A stretch of 64,000 nt of DNA from Pseudomonas sp. N40(2020) (GTDB lineage: Bacteria > Pseudomonadota > Gammaproteobacteria > Pseudomonadales > Pseudomonadaceae): positions 124,001 through 188,000 of the forward strand of contig NZ_JACSZV010000001.1 in the NCBI RefSeq assembly GCF_014472415.1, read 5' to 3'. Positions 25,521-34,922 of the stretch are shown here, piece by piece; the stretch's first letter is position 1, and each line of letters opens with the position of its first letter. The translations under genes were made by a program, and so were the position numbers. The notes beneath the pieces are model-generated. The model did not search any database and had not been told where the DNA came from. It saw only the letters and a list, made by a program, of their open reading frames with translations.

Positions 25521-27116
25521 CTACTTCACCTGGGTAGTGGCGAAGTTATTAGTTGTCAGGGGGCTGATGTGATAGCCCTCTACGTTGTTGCGCATTGCAG
25601 TAAACATCCGCGTGTGGGCCATGCTGATCCATGGTTGATCCTGGTTAAAGATCACCTGGGCTTGTTCATACAGCTTGGCGCGTTCGGCCGGATCTACTTT
25701 AGCTCGTGCTTCGTCGATCAGCGCCTGGAACTTCTCGCTGCACCAGCGCGCGTAGTTTTCGCCGTTCTTGGCCGCTTCGCAACTGAGCATATGCGTCAGG
25801 AAGTTATCCGGGTCGCCGTTGTCGCCTGCCCATCCGGCCGAGACCATGTCGTGCTCGCCGGCCTTGGCGCGTTTAAGCATCTCGCCCCATTCCATCACAC
25901 GGATGTCGATCTTGATCCCGACTTTCGCCAGGTCAGCCTGCATCATTTGTGCGCCGAGCATCGGGTTGGGGTTGGTCGGACCGCCGCCGTTGCGGGTAAA
26001 CAGGGTAAACGTGGTGCCTTCTGGAACCCCGGCTTCCTTGAGCAGGGCGCGAGCCTTGTCGAGGTCGCGTGGCGGATTCTTCAGTTCGTTGTTGTAACCG
26101 AGCAGGGTGTCCGGGTACGGGTTGACCGCGACGGTCGCGTTGCCCTTGCCGAACAGTGCATTGACGTAAGCGGCTTTGTCGAAGGCGATATCGATCGCCT
26201 TACGCACGCGCACGTCGCTCATGTATTTGTGCTGGGTGTTCATGGCGATGTACGAAACGGTCATCGCGTTCAGTTCATCGACCTTCAGATTGCTGTCTTT
26301 CTTGATGCTCGGGATGTCATCCGGTTTCGGATACAGCGCGATCTGGCACTCATTGGCCTTGAGCTTTTGCAGGCGCACGTTGTTGTCGGTGGCGATTGCC
26401 AGAATCAACGCGTCGGCCGGTGGCTTGCCACGGAAATACTCCGGGTTGGCCTTGAACCGTACCTGGGCATCCTTGGCATAACGCTGGAAGATGAACGGGC
26501 CGGTGCCGACGGGTTTGTTGTTCAGGTCGGCGGTCTTGTTGGCCTTGAGCAACTGGTCGGCGTATTCGGCGGAGTAGATCGCGGTGAACGGCATGGCCAC
26601 GTCGGCCAGGAACGGCGCTTCGCGACGGGTCAGGGTGAACTTGACCGTGTAGTCGTCGACCTTTTCCACGTTCTTGAGCAGTTCCTTGAAGCCCATGCTT
26701 TCAAAGTACGGGAAGCCCACGCTCGACAGTTTGTGCCACGGGTGATTCGGGTCCAGCTGACGCTGGAAGCTCCAGAGCACGTCGTCGGCGTTCATGTCGC
26801 GGGTCGGCTTGAAGTATTCGGTGGTGTGAAACTTGACGCCTTTGCGCAGGTGGAACGTGTAGGTCAGGCCGTCTTCACTGATTTCCCAGGTGTCTGCCAG
26901 GGCCGGAACGATTTCCGTCGTACCCGGCTTGAAGTCCACCAGGCGGTTGAAGATGGTTTCGGCCACAGCATCCGCCGTGACTGCAGTTGTGTACTGGACC
27001 ATGTCGAAGCCTTCCGGACTGGCTTCGGTGCAGACCACCAAGGGTTTGGCCGAGACGCCGATGGCGGCGCTCAACAACGCGGCAGCGACGGCCGCACGTA
27101 GGGGAAGCATTTTCAT
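25521..27116 (-). CDS. Peptide ABC transporter substrate-binding protein (DppA4-like)
   Basis: A 531-residue periplasmic protein of the DppA/OppA family (SBP class C). The signal peptide is PLRAAVAAALLSAAIGVSA, cut before KPLVVC. Family marks are EASPEGFDMVQYTTAVTADA, YTFHLRKGVKFH, KPVGTGPFIFQRYAKDAQVR and AGWAGDNGDPDNFL. I use ATG 27116, after AGAGGGTTATCG, over an in-frame ATG 54 bp upstream. It is the binding protein directly ahead of dppBCDF. It differs most from the other three paralogues (TEASPEG rather than SEGSPAG/SEASPAG), so a different peptide preference is plausible. Confidence 0.9.
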   Translation of the reverse strand: MKMLPLRAAVAAALLSAAIGVSAKPLVVCTEASPEGFDMVQYTTAVTADAVAETIFNRLVDFKPGTTEIVPALADTWEISEDGLTYTFHLRKGVKFHTTEYFKPTRDMNADDVLWSFQRQLDPNHPWHKLSSVGFPYFESMGFKELLKNVEKVDDYTVKFTLTRREAPFLADVAMPFTAIYSAEYADQLLKANKTADLNNKPVGTGPFIFQRYAKDAQVRFKANPEYFRGKPPADALILAIATDNNVRLQKLKANECQIALYPKPDDIPSIKKDSNLKVDELNAMTVSYIAMNTQHKYMSDVRVRKAIDIAFDKAAYVNALFGKGNATVAVNPYPDTLLGYNNELKNPPRDLDKARALLKEAGVPEGTTFTLFTRNGGGPTNPNPMLGAQMMQADLAKVGIKIDIRVMEWGEMLKRAKAGEHDMVSAGWAGDNGDPDNFLTHMLSCEAAKNGENYARWCSEKFQALIDEARAKVDPAERAKLYEQAQVIFNQDQPWISMAHTRMFTAMRNNVEGYHISPLTTNNFATTQVK

Positions 27117-27144
27117 CGATAACCCTCTGCAATCGGTTGAAGAC

Positions 27145-27187
27145 AAAAAACCGAACGGCCGACTCATCATGAGTCAGCCGTCGGTTG
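27145..27187 (-). terminator. Intrinsic terminator after the OpdP-type porin gene
   Basis: Long stem built from CCGAACGGCCGACTCAT and ATGAGTCAGCCGTCGG, flanked by A and T runs (AAAAAA / TTTTTT at 27190 onward). It lies between the porin stop and dppA4. Confidence 0.8.
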
Positions 27188-27194
27188 GCGTTTT

Positions 27195-28616
27195 TTACAG
27201 GATGTTGAATGGAATCGTGGTCACGAGACGGAACTCGTTGATGTTGCCATCAGCCTGGTTTTCGCTGGCGCGGTGAGTGGTGTATGTCGCACGAATGGCG
27301 GTGGCCTTGAGTGGACCGCTTTGTACTGCGTAGGAAGCACCGACGCCGTATTCGTAATGGGTTTCACCATCCATCAGGCTCAGGTCGCCTCGCTTGGCTC
27401 CCGGATCGGTGTAGGCAGTGCCGCGGTAGTGAGTACCGTCGATGCCCCAGCCGCGTGCCTGGTAGATGTTGAACTTCAGGCCTGGTACGCCGTACTCGGC
27501 CATGTTGATGCCGTAGGCGATCTGGAAGGATTTCTCGTTCGGGCCGTTGAAGTCCGACAGCAGGGAGTTGGCCAGGTAGATGCCGTTGGTTTCGTGCAGG
27601 TAGTCGAAGTACTCGTTACCGTTAACTTCCTGGTACGAGAAGGTCAGGCTGTGGGCCTGGTGAGTCAGACCCAACGACAGCGAGTAGGTGTCGTTGTCGA
27701 TGTTGCCCATCAACTTTTTGCCTTCGTCGACGGTCTTGTAGTAGTTCAGACCGGTGGTCAGGCTCAGCACCTGGCTATCACCCAGTTCGTGGGTGCCGCC
27801 GAAGTAGTACTGGTTCCAGAAGTCTTCGACGTTGGCGACGTACAGGCTGGTTTTCAGGCTCTTCAGCGGCTGGTAGTTCACGCCGGCGGTGTAGACCTTG
27901 TCGGTCTCAACGCCAGTGGCGGAGTACTCGGAGCGGAATTTCGACAAGCTTTGTTCAGTACGTGGCGAGACGCGGTCAAAACCTGCCAGGTCGAACGACA
28001 GGTTGTTGAGCTCTTCGCTGTGCAGGCTGATACCTTCGAAGCTCGAAGGCAGCGGACGGTTACCGATGACGTCGACGATCGGCGTGCTGAAGTTCTGGCG
28101 GCCCGCGGTCAGCGTGGTGTTGGACACACGGAACTTGACGTTGGCCAGACCCAGTTTGCTCCACTGGTCTACGGCGTCGCCGTCGGAGTCCGCCAGGGTA
28201 CGGTTGGAGCCGCCAGCGATGTTCTTGCGATCACCGTCCAGAACGATGGCGTTGTAGGCCGCCACTTCAGTGCTGACGCCAACGGTGCCTTGGGTGAAGC
28301 CCGAGGTGTAGTTGACGATGGTGCCTTGCACCCAGTTGATACGACGCTGGGTCGGTGTCTTGACCAATGGCGAAGTGTTCTTGTCGCTGTTCTTCACGTA
28401 GCTGAAGGTGTCATCACGACGCTTCAGTTCGTTGGCGTACCAGTTACGGGTTGTGCCGCCCAGGCTTTGTCCATCGATAAAACCCTTGGCCTCGCTTTGG
28501 GCGCTACTGCCGGCCAATGTGGTAGGGACGAACTCCTGACTTACAGGTTCTGCGTACGCCGTGGCGGTGATGCTGCTGATGGCCAGGGCCAGTATCGCGG
28601 TGCTGCTCAGTTTCAT
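27195..28616 (-). CDS. opdP: OprD-family porin, OpdP-type (dipeptide)
   Basis: A 473-residue outer-membrane porin with signal peptide TAILALAISSITATAYA and an OprD-type 18-strand barrel: GFIDGQSLGGTTRNWYANEL, a string of alternating amphipathic strands, GTHYRGTAYTDPGAKRGD, and a C-terminal aromatic-containing strand (FRLVTTIPFNIL). It sits inside the dpp cluster between two binding proteins, as opdP does in P. aeruginosa, where it admits glycine-glutamate dipeptides and carbapenems. The symbol rests on that context; other OprD paralogues are similar. Confidence 0.85.
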   Translation of the reverse strand: MKLSSTAILALAISSITATAYAEPVSQEFVPTTLAGSSAQSEAKGFIDGQSLGGTTRNWYANELKRRDDTFSYVKNSDKNTSPLVKTPTQRRINWVQGTIVNYTSGFTQGTVGVSTEVAAYNAIVLDGDRKNIAGGSNRTLADSDGDAVDQWSKLGLANVKFRVSNTTLTAGRQNFSTPIVDVIGNRPLPSSFEGISLHSEELNNLSFDLAGFDRVSPRTEQSLSKFRSEYSATGVETDKVYTAGVNYQPLKSLKTSLYVANVEDFWNQYYFGGTHELGDSQVLSLTTGLNYYKTVDEGKKLMGNIDNDTYSLSLGLTHQAHSLTFSYQEVNGNEYFDYLHETNGIYLANSLLSDFNGPNEKSFQIAYGINMAEYGVPGLKFNIYQARGWGIDGTHYRGTAYTDPGAKRGDLSLMDGETHYEYGVGASYAVQSGPLKATAIRATYTTHRASENQADGNINEFRLVTTIPFNIL

Positions 28617-28792
28617 GGGTGAAGCTCCTTTACTTTCTTTTTATGCCGGCTTTTTTGGGTTGGCCGGTTATTGGTTTAGAACTTATTCACACACCGCAAA
28701 CGTTTGCAAAATGCCGGATTGGCGAATTTTGGCAAAGCGCTTGCGTGAGGGGGATAGACGGCCCCCCTCAGTATTGCGGCTAATCGGTTGGG

Positions 28793-30391
28793 TTAATCGA
28801 TACTGACACCCGAGAACACGTTGCGGCCGAAGGGGCTCACCTTGAACCCTTCAACCCGGGTGCTTAACGGCTGGTTGACCGTCGAGTGGGCGACAGGCGT
28901 GATCGGCACTTGCTGCTTGAGCAACTGCTGGGCCTGTTTATAGAGCGTGGTGCGCTGGTCGCGGTCGGTGACGACCTTGGCCTCTTTGATCAACTTGTCG
29001 TAAGCCGGATCGCACCACATGGAGTAGTTGTTGCCGCCAATGGCGTCGCAGCTGTAAAGCGTGCCGAGCCAGTTGTCCGGGTCACCGTTGTCACCGGTCC
29101 AGCCGATCAGGCTGATGTCGTGCTCGCCGTTCTTGGTGCGCTTGATGTACTCGCCCCATTCATAGCTGACGATCTTCACTTTCAGACCGATCTTCGCCCA
29201 GTCAGCCTGGAGCATCTCAGCCATCAGTTTGGCGTTCGGGTTGTACGGACGCTGTACCGGCATTGCCCACAGGGTGATCTCGGTGCCTTCTTTGACGCCG
29301 GCAGCCTTGAGCAGCTCTTTGGCTTTTTCCGGGTTGTAGGCTGCGTCTTTGATCGTGTCGTCGTAAGACCATTGGGTCGGTGGCATGGCGTTGACGGCCA
29401 GTTGGCCGGCGCCTTGATAAACAGCGTTGAGAATCCCCTGTTTATTCACCGCCATGTCCAGCGCCTGACGCACTTCGAGCTGGTCGAACGGTTTGTGCCG
29501 AACGTTGTAGGCGATGTAGCCGAGGTTGAAGCCGGGCTTGGAGATCAGTTGCAGCTTTGGATCGGTCTTCAGCGCTTCAACATCGGCAGGGCGCGGATGC
29601 AGGGTGACCTGGCATTCACCAGCCTTGAGCTTCTGCACGCGCACCGAAGCGTCGGTGTTGATCGCGAAGATCAGGTTGTCGAGTTTTACCCGGCTCGGAT
29701 CCCAGTAATGTTTATTAGCTGTGTAACGGATGTTCGAGTCTTTCTGGTAGCTCTTGAACACGAACGGCCCAGTGCCGATCGGCTTCTGGTTGATGTCGCT
29801 CGGCTTGCCTTCGGCCAGCAGTTTGTCGGCGTATTCGGCAGACAGGATGGCGGCGAAGCTCATGGCGATGTTCTGGATGAACGCGGCGTCGACGCTGTTG
29901 AGCGTGAACTCTACGGTCAGCGGCCCGGTCTTCTCGACCTTGGCGATGTTCTTGTTCAGGCTCATCCCGTTGAAATACGGGAACTCGGTCGGATAAGCCT
30001 TACGGAAAGGCTGTTGTGCATCAAGCATGCGATTAAACGTAAACAACACGTCGTCGGCGTTTAAATCGCGGCTCGGCTTGAAGTACGGCGTTGTATGAAA
30101 TTTCACACCTTCACGCAGGTGAAAGGTGTACTTGAGACCATCCTCGGAAATATCCCACTTGGTCGCCAGGCCAGGGACGACATTGGTCGCGCCTTTTTCG
30201 AACTCGACCAAACGGTTGTACAGCGGCTCGGCGGCATCGTTATCGGTAGCCGTCGTGTATTGCGCGGTATCAAAACCCGCCGGGCTGCCTTCGGAGCAGA
30301 AAACCAGGCTTTTGGGTGCGGCGAAACTGGCTGACGAGACGGTCAACAGACCGGCACCCAGCAATGCGGAAAAAACCAAGGTATGGCGCAT
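28793..30391 (-). CDS. Peptide ABC transporter substrate-binding protein (DppA3-like)
   Basis: A 532-residue periplasmic DppA/OppA-family protein. Signal peptide VFSALLGAGLLTVSSASFA, cut before APKSLVFC. Family marks are SEGSPAGFDTAQYTTATDN, YTFHLREGVKFH, KPIGTGPFVFKSYQKD and IGWTGDNGDPDNWLG. It is very close in sequence to the next paralogue (30694) and precedes the porin gene, as dppA3 precedes opdP in P. aeruginosa. A 176-bp gap to the porin start suggests its own or a weakly coupled promoter there. Confidence 0.9.
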   Translation of the reverse strand: MRHTLVFSALLGAGLLTVSSASFAAPKSLVFCSEGSPAGFDTAQYTTATDNDAAEPLYNRLVEFEKGATNVVPGLATKWDISEDGLKYTFHLREGVKFHTTPYFKPSRDLNADDVLFTFNRMLDAQQPFRKAYPTEFPYFNGMSLNKNIAKVEKTGPLTVEFTLNSVDAAFIQNIAMSFAAILSAEYADKLLAEGKPSDINQKPIGTGPFVFKSYQKDSNIRYTANKHYWDPSRVKLDNLIFAINTDASVRVQKLKAGECQVTLHPRPADVEALKTDPKLQLISKPGFNLGYIAYNVRHKPFDQLEVRQALDMAVNKQGILNAVYQGAGQLAVNAMPPTQWSYDDTIKDAAYNPEKAKELLKAAGVKEGTEITLWAMPVQRPYNPNAKLMAEMLQADWAKIGLKVKIVSYEWGEYIKRTKNGEHDISLIGWTGDNGDPDNWLGTLYSCDAIGGNNYSMWCDPAYDKLIKEAKVVTDRDQRTTLYKQAQQLLKQQVPITPVAHSTVNQPLSTRVEGFKVSPFGRNVFSGVSID

Positions 30392-30650
30392 GACGCTCCC
30401 TCTTTTTTAGTGTTGTTCGATGCGCCGCGATCCCGTCCGGGGATGTTGTGGCTGCATCAAGCTCAAACCAGTACGGACAGCAAAACCGTTAGCCCACACA
30501 GTCACTGGTCAGAACCCGACGGTAGGGGCCGTGGATCTGGCAGTAAATGCGTTGAGTCCTAAAGACTCGTAGGAAAAGGCAACACATCCTGTACCACTCT
30601 GTTAAGGCAGGGCGGAAACAGATGTAGGCAAATTCCTAGGCAATCGGCAG
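30392..30650. other. Intergenic stretch upstream of dppA3-like gene
   Basis: About 260 bp, presumably with the promoter of the minus-strand gene at 30391. I see no coding frame, repeat-family member or clear operator in it. Confidence 0.4.
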
Positions 30651-30688
30651 AAAAAAACAGCGGCGACGCTGGAAACGTCGCCGCTGTG
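30651..30688 (-). terminator. Intrinsic terminator of dppA2-like gene
   Basis: ACAGCGGCGACG / CGTCGCCGCTGT perfect 12-bp stem with a seven-base loop; on the minus strand it is followed by seven T residues. Confidence 0.93.
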
Positions 30689-30693
30689 TCTTT

Positions 30694-32319
30694 TTATTTG
30701 CTGACGCTGACGCCGTAGAAGGAGTTCAAGCCAAATGGGCTGATCTTGAAGTCCTGCACGTTGGCGCGCATGGGTTGATACACCGTCGAGTGAGCGATAG
30801 GTGTCATTGGGACTGCATCTTTGAGGACGTGTTGCGCCTGTTTGTACAGTTCGGTGCGCTTGCCCTGATCAGTGGTGCGCTTGGCTTCTTTGACGAGGCC
30901 GTCGAACTTCTTGTCGCACCATTTGGAGAAGTTGTTGCCGCTCAGCGAGTCGCAGCCAAACAGAACATTGAGCCAGTTGTCCGGATCACCATTGTCACCG
31001 CTCCAGCCAATGATCATGGCTTGGTTCTCGCCACCTTTGGAACGCTTGATGTACTCGCCCCATTCGTAGCTGGTGATCTTCACTTTCAAGCCGATCTTGG
31101 CCCAGTCGGACTGGAGCATTTCAGCCATCAGCTTGGCGTTCGGGTTGTACGGACGCTGCACCGGCATCGCCCACAGGACGATCTCGGTACCTTCCTTGAC
31201 GCCGGCTTCCTTGAGCAGCTGCTTGGCTTTCTCAGGGTCGTACTTGGCATCCTTGATGGTGGTGTCGTAAGACCACTGGGTCGGCGGCATGGCGTTGACG
31301 GCCAATTGGCCAGCGCCCTGGTAAACCGAATCGATGATCTGAGGCTTGTTGACAGCCATGTCCAGCGCCTGACGCACGCGCAGGTCGGCCAGCGGGTTCG
31401 CTTCGTTGCTGCCCTTGACCTTGTCCATCACGTTGTAGGCGATGTAGCCCAGGTTGAAACCAGCCTGATCAGGCATCTTCAGCGACTTGTCTTCTTTCAG
31501 CGCTTTCAGGTCGGCTGGACGCGGGAACAGGGTGACCTGGCACTCGTTCTTTTTCAGCTTCTGAATGCGTACCGACGGGTCGGTGGTGATAGCGAAGATC
31601 AGGTTGTCGATCTTCACGTCTTCAGGCTTCCAGTAGTCCTTGTTCCCGGTGTAGCGGATGTTGGAGTCTTTCTGGTAGCTCTTGAACACGAAAGGACCAG
31701 TGCCGATCGGCTTCTGGTTGATGTCGGCAGGCTTGCCATCCTTGAGCAGCTGGGCAGCGTACTCGGCGGACTGAACCGAAGCGAAGCTCATGGCCATGTT
31801 CTGGATGAACGCAGCATCAACTTCTTTAAGGGTGAACTTGACGGTGTGGTCGTCGACTTTATCGATCTTGGTGATGTTGGTGTCCATCCCCATGTCGGTG
31901 AAGTACGGGAATTCGGTCGGGTACGCCTTACGGAACGGGTCATCCTTGTTAATCATGCGATTAAAGGTGAACAGCACGTCGTCGGCGTTGAACTCACGAG
32001 TCGGCTTGAAATACGGGGTGGTGTGGAACTTGACGCCTTCACGCAGGTGGAAGGTGTAAGTCAGGCCGTCATCGGAAATGTCCCACTTGGTCGCCAGACC
32101 AGGAATCACGGCGGTGCCGCCGCGTTCGAACTGGGTCAGACGGTTGAACATGGTTTCGGCTGAGGCGTCGAAGTCGGTTCCGGTGGTGTACTGGCCCGGA
32201 TCAAAACCGGCCGGGCTCCCTTCGGAGCAAAACACCAGGTTAGTCGCAGCGGATGCGAAAGGTGCGGAGGCTAACAAGCCTGCGCCGACTAAAAACGGAA
32301 TGACCGCGTGTTTAAGCAT
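30694..32319 (-). CDS. Peptide ABC transporter substrate-binding protein (DppA2-like)
   Basis: A 541-residue periplasmic DppA/OppA-family protein. Signal peptide VIPFLVGAGLLASAPFASA, cut before ATNLVFC. Family marks are SEGSPAGFDPGQYTTGTDF, YTFHLREGVKFH, KPIGTGPFVFKSYQKD and IGWSGDNGDPDNWLN. I use ATG 32319, just after ATGAGGCCAAC; the upstream extension of 43 codons has no signal-peptide character. Its own terminator follows and a 260-bp gap precedes it, so it is probably transcribed alone. Confidence 0.9.
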   Translation of the reverse strand: MLKHAVIPFLVGAGLLASAPFASAATNLVFCSEGSPAGFDPGQYTTGTDFDASAETMFNRLTQFERGGTAVIPGLATKWDISDDGLTYTFHLREGVKFHTTPYFKPTREFNADDVLFTFNRMINKDDPFRKAYPTEFPYFTDMGMDTNITKIDKVDDHTVKFTLKEVDAAFIQNMAMSFASVQSAEYAAQLLKDGKPADINQKPIGTGPFVFKSYQKDSNIRYTGNKDYWKPEDVKIDNLIFAITTDPSVRIQKLKKNECQVTLFPRPADLKALKEDKSLKMPDQAGFNLGYIAYNVMDKVKGSNEANPLADLRVRQALDMAVNKPQIIDSVYQGAGQLAVNAMPPTQWSYDTTIKDAKYDPEKAKQLLKEAGVKEGTEIVLWAMPVQRPYNPNAKLMAEMLQSDWAKIGLKVKITSYEWGEYIKRSKGGENQAMIIGWSGDNGDPDNWLNVLFGCDSLSGNNFSKWCDKKFDGLVKEAKRTTDQGKRTELYKQAQHVLKDAVPMTPIAHSTVYQPMRANVQDFKISPFGLNSFYGVSVSK

Positions 32320-32525
32320 GTTGGCCTCATGATTTGTTGTCATTTTTTGATTTGAGGTACGACCTCGTGAGTCGTGCCTGCGGATACTTATGCAGGCGCC
32401 ATACCCAATGCAAGATCCAGAGCGGTCGGTGGCCTCAAACGGTGGCACGAACGTACCTTAATGTCGCATCTGTATAACTTTTGACGCATTTGACCGTTTG
32501 CGGGTGGTTTTTACGGTGCAAATGA

Positions 32526-32573
32526 AGCCCCAAAATGGTGCGCGGTTCAGGCTGTGCGCGCCGCCTTGGGGCT
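32526..32573 (-). terminator. Probable terminator of dppA1-like gene
   Basis: GCCCCAA ... TTGGGGC outer pair with an inner GGTGCGCG / GCGCGCC pair. It lies 6 bp from the gene's stop. The T run is short, so this is less certain than its neighbours. Confidence 0.6.
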
Positions 32574-32578
32574 CGGTG

Positions 32579-34180
32579 TTACTTATTTATACCCACGCCG
32601 TAAAAGGGGGTTAGACCAAAAGGGCTGATACGGAAATCAGTGACTTCTTTGCGCAGTGGTTGGAACACCGTGGAGTTGGCAATCGGGGTGATCGGCACCT
32701 GCTGCTTAAGGATCAGTTGCGCCTGTTGATACAGTTTTACCCGCTGCGCTTTGTCAGTGGACACCTTGGCCTGTTGCACCAGTTTGTCGTAGGCCGGGTC
32801 GCACCATTTGGCGTAGTTGCTGCCTTTCACCGCCGCGCAGCTGTAAAGCACGCCGAGCCAGTTGTCCGGATCGCCGTTGTCGCCGGTCCAGCCGTAGATC
32901 ATCGCGTCGTGTTCGCCGTTCTTGGCGCGCTTGATGTACTCGCCCCATTCATAGCTGACGATGTTGGCCTTGATGCCGATCTTCTCCCAATCCTGCTGGA
33001 TCATCTGCGCCGACATCCGCGCATTCGGGTTCGAGGCGCGCTGCACGGTCATTGCCCAAAGGTTGATGGTTGTACCCGGTGCAACCCCTGCTTCTTTAAG
33101 TAGCGCCTTGGCCTTTGCCGGATCGTGCGGCGCGTCCTTGATGTTCGGATCGAACGACCATTGCGCCGGCGGCAAAGCGTTCTGGGCCAACTGGCCGGCA
33201 CTCTGGTAAACGGCTTTGATGATCGCCGGTTTGTCGATGGCCATGTCCAGGGCCTGACGCACTTTGAGCTGGTCCAGCGGCGGGTGAGTGGTGTTGTAGG
33301 CGAGGAAGCCAAGGTTGAAACCGGCCTGTTTCAGCACGCGCAGATTTGGGTCTTTTTCCATCACTTCGATGTCGGCGGGGCGCGGGTAACCGCTGACCTG
33401 GCATTCGCCGGTTTTGAGTTTTTGCAGGCGTACGGCGGCGTCCGGGGTGATCGAGAAAATCAGGTTGTCGATCTTTACATCCTCGGGTTTCCAGTAGGCC
33501 GTGTTCGCGACGTAGCGGATTTGCGAATCTTTTTGATAGCGCTTGAACACGAACGGGCCGGTGCCGATCGGTTTCTGGTTGAGGTCGGCGGCTTTGCCTT
33601 CCTTCAACAGTTGCGCGGCATATTCGGCGGACTGCACCGAGGCGAAGCTCATGGCGAGGTTTTGCACGAAGGCGGCGTCGACGTTGTTGAGGTTGAAACG
33701 CACGGTTTGCGCGTCGAGTTTTTCGACTGATTTGATGGTGGTGTTGAGGCCCATGTCGGTGAAATACGGGGACTCGGCGGGGTAGGCCTTGCGGAAGGCG
33801 TTTTCCGGGTCGAGCAGGCGTTGGAAGGTGAAGAGGACGTCGTCGGCGTTGAAGTCGCGGGTTGGGGTGAAGTATTCCGTTTTGTGGAATTTCACGCCTT
33901 GGCGCAGGTGGAAGGTGTACTGCAGGCCATCCGTTGAGACGTCCCATTTTGTGGCCAGGCCGGGTTCGATGTCGGTGCCGCCGCGTTTGAATTGGGTGAG
34001 GCGGTTGAAGACGGTTTCGGCGGAGGCGTCGAAGTCGGTACCGCTGGTGTATTGGCTGGGGTCGAAGCCTGCGGGGCTGGCTTCGGAGCAGTAGACCAGG
34101 GTTGTGGCGGCGTTTGCTATCGGGGCGGTTGTGGCCAGGGCCAGCGAGATCAAAAGCGGTTTGAGGGTGGATCTTGGCAT
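32579..34180 (-). CDS. Peptide ABC transporter substrate-binding protein (DppA1-like)
   Basis: A 533-residue periplasmic DppA/OppA-family protein, first of the cluster in transcription order. Signal peptide LLISLALATTAPIANA, cut before ATTLVYC. Family marks are SEASPAGFDPSQYTSGTDF, YTFHLRQGVKFH, KPIGTGPFVFKRYQKD and YGWTGDNGDPDNWLG. In P. aeruginosa the dpp region also has dppA1, dppA2, then a dipeptidase and the regulator psdR before dppA3; those two genes are not present between the paralogues here. Confidence 0.9.
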   Translation of the reverse strand: MPRSTLKPLLISLALATTAPIANAATTLVYCSEASPAGFDPSQYTSGTDFDASAETVFNRLTQFKRGGTDIEPGLATKWDVSTDGLQYTFHLRQGVKFHKTEYFTPTRDFNADDVLFTFQRLLDPENAFRKAYPAESPYFTDMGLNTTIKSVEKLDAQTVRFNLNNVDAAFVQNLAMSFASVQSAEYAAQLLKEGKAADLNQKPIGTGPFVFKRYQKDSQIRYVANTAYWKPEDVKIDNLIFSITPDAAVRLQKLKTGECQVSGYPRPADIEVMEKDPNLRVLKQAGFNLGFLAYNTTHPPLDQLKVRQALDMAIDKPAIIKAVYQSAGQLAQNALPPAQWSFDPNIKDAPHDPAKAKALLKEAGVAPGTTINLWAMTVQRASNPNARMSAQMIQQDWEKIGIKANIVSYEWGEYIKRAKNGEHDAMIYGWTGDNGDPDNWLGVLYSCAAVKGSNYAKWCDPAYDKLVQQAKVSTDKAQRVKLYQQAQLILKQQVPITPIANSTVFQPLRKEVTDFRISPFGLTPFYGVGINK

Positions 34181-34303
34181 GGAGTCCCCGGGGGTATGGA
34201 GGTGGTTTTGGGTTGAGATTAGCGGGGAATTGTGGGGGTTCGGAAATATCGTTTTTCTTGGGGGAGTGTCTATCTCGGTATATGTGGGCGGCTTTTGTTG
34301 TGG

Positions 34304-34616
34304 GTATATCCGTTGCTGCGGTCATGACGGCTTAGGGTTCCGCCCTTACGGCGGGTCACTTTTTCCAGACCCCGAAAAAGTAACCAAAAAGGCTTGCTCC
34401 TGCGTGCGGCCCGCTCGCTGGGGCTCGGGGTTCCTTCGCTCCGGGATCGATCCGGGGGCATCGCTTCCGGTTTGCTTGGCTGCACCTCCTTTCGCTGTGT
34501 TTGGCTTCGCCAAACGGTCGCTGCGCTCCTACCCCCGGATCAATCCCTCCGCTCAGCCTTCCGACGTCGCCCGTGGATCAAGATCAAAAGCTGCAGCCGA
34601 GCTAACGCTCATCCTG
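34304..34616. repeat. Long structured intergenic repeat, family D, copy 2
   Basis: Aligns with 19120-19430 over its whole length. Visible pairings are ACTTTTTC / GAAAAAGT, GATCCGGGGG / CCCCCGGATC spanning about 90 nt, and TTTGGC / GCCAAA. It lies upstream of the dppA1-like gene, in the region that must also hold that gene's promoter. Confidence 0.85.
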
Positions 34617-34666
34617 TTGAGTGGTGGAAAAGCGTGCGGTCGGCTTTTGGGTTGTGTTGGGTTTGG

Positions 34667-34827
34667 CCCTCATCAGGACGCCGCCAGCCCAGCGCTCTCC
34701 CGAGGGCGAGGGAGCCGATTTGTGGGCTTTTCAAACCTGAGTTCGACTCGGTATCCCACGTCGGCGTACCTCTCCCAAACACCTCGGTCAGTCCCCTCTC
34801 CCTCCGGGAGAGGGCTAGGGTGAGGGT
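34667..34827. repeat. Intergenic repeat, family C
   Basis: Degenerate left arm (ggccctcatcagg) and intact right arm 'gggagagggctagggtgagg'; the inner core keeps 'gtcggcgtacctctcc'. Shortest of the four C copies. Confidence 0.8.
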
Positions 34828-34922
34828 TCGCTTTGGCTGTTTAAAGAGCTGTCGAATTACCAGAACCTTCCCACAAGGTTTTCAGGTTGTCCGTCGGACG
34901 TGCGATCTCTAGGCTTGGGTTG

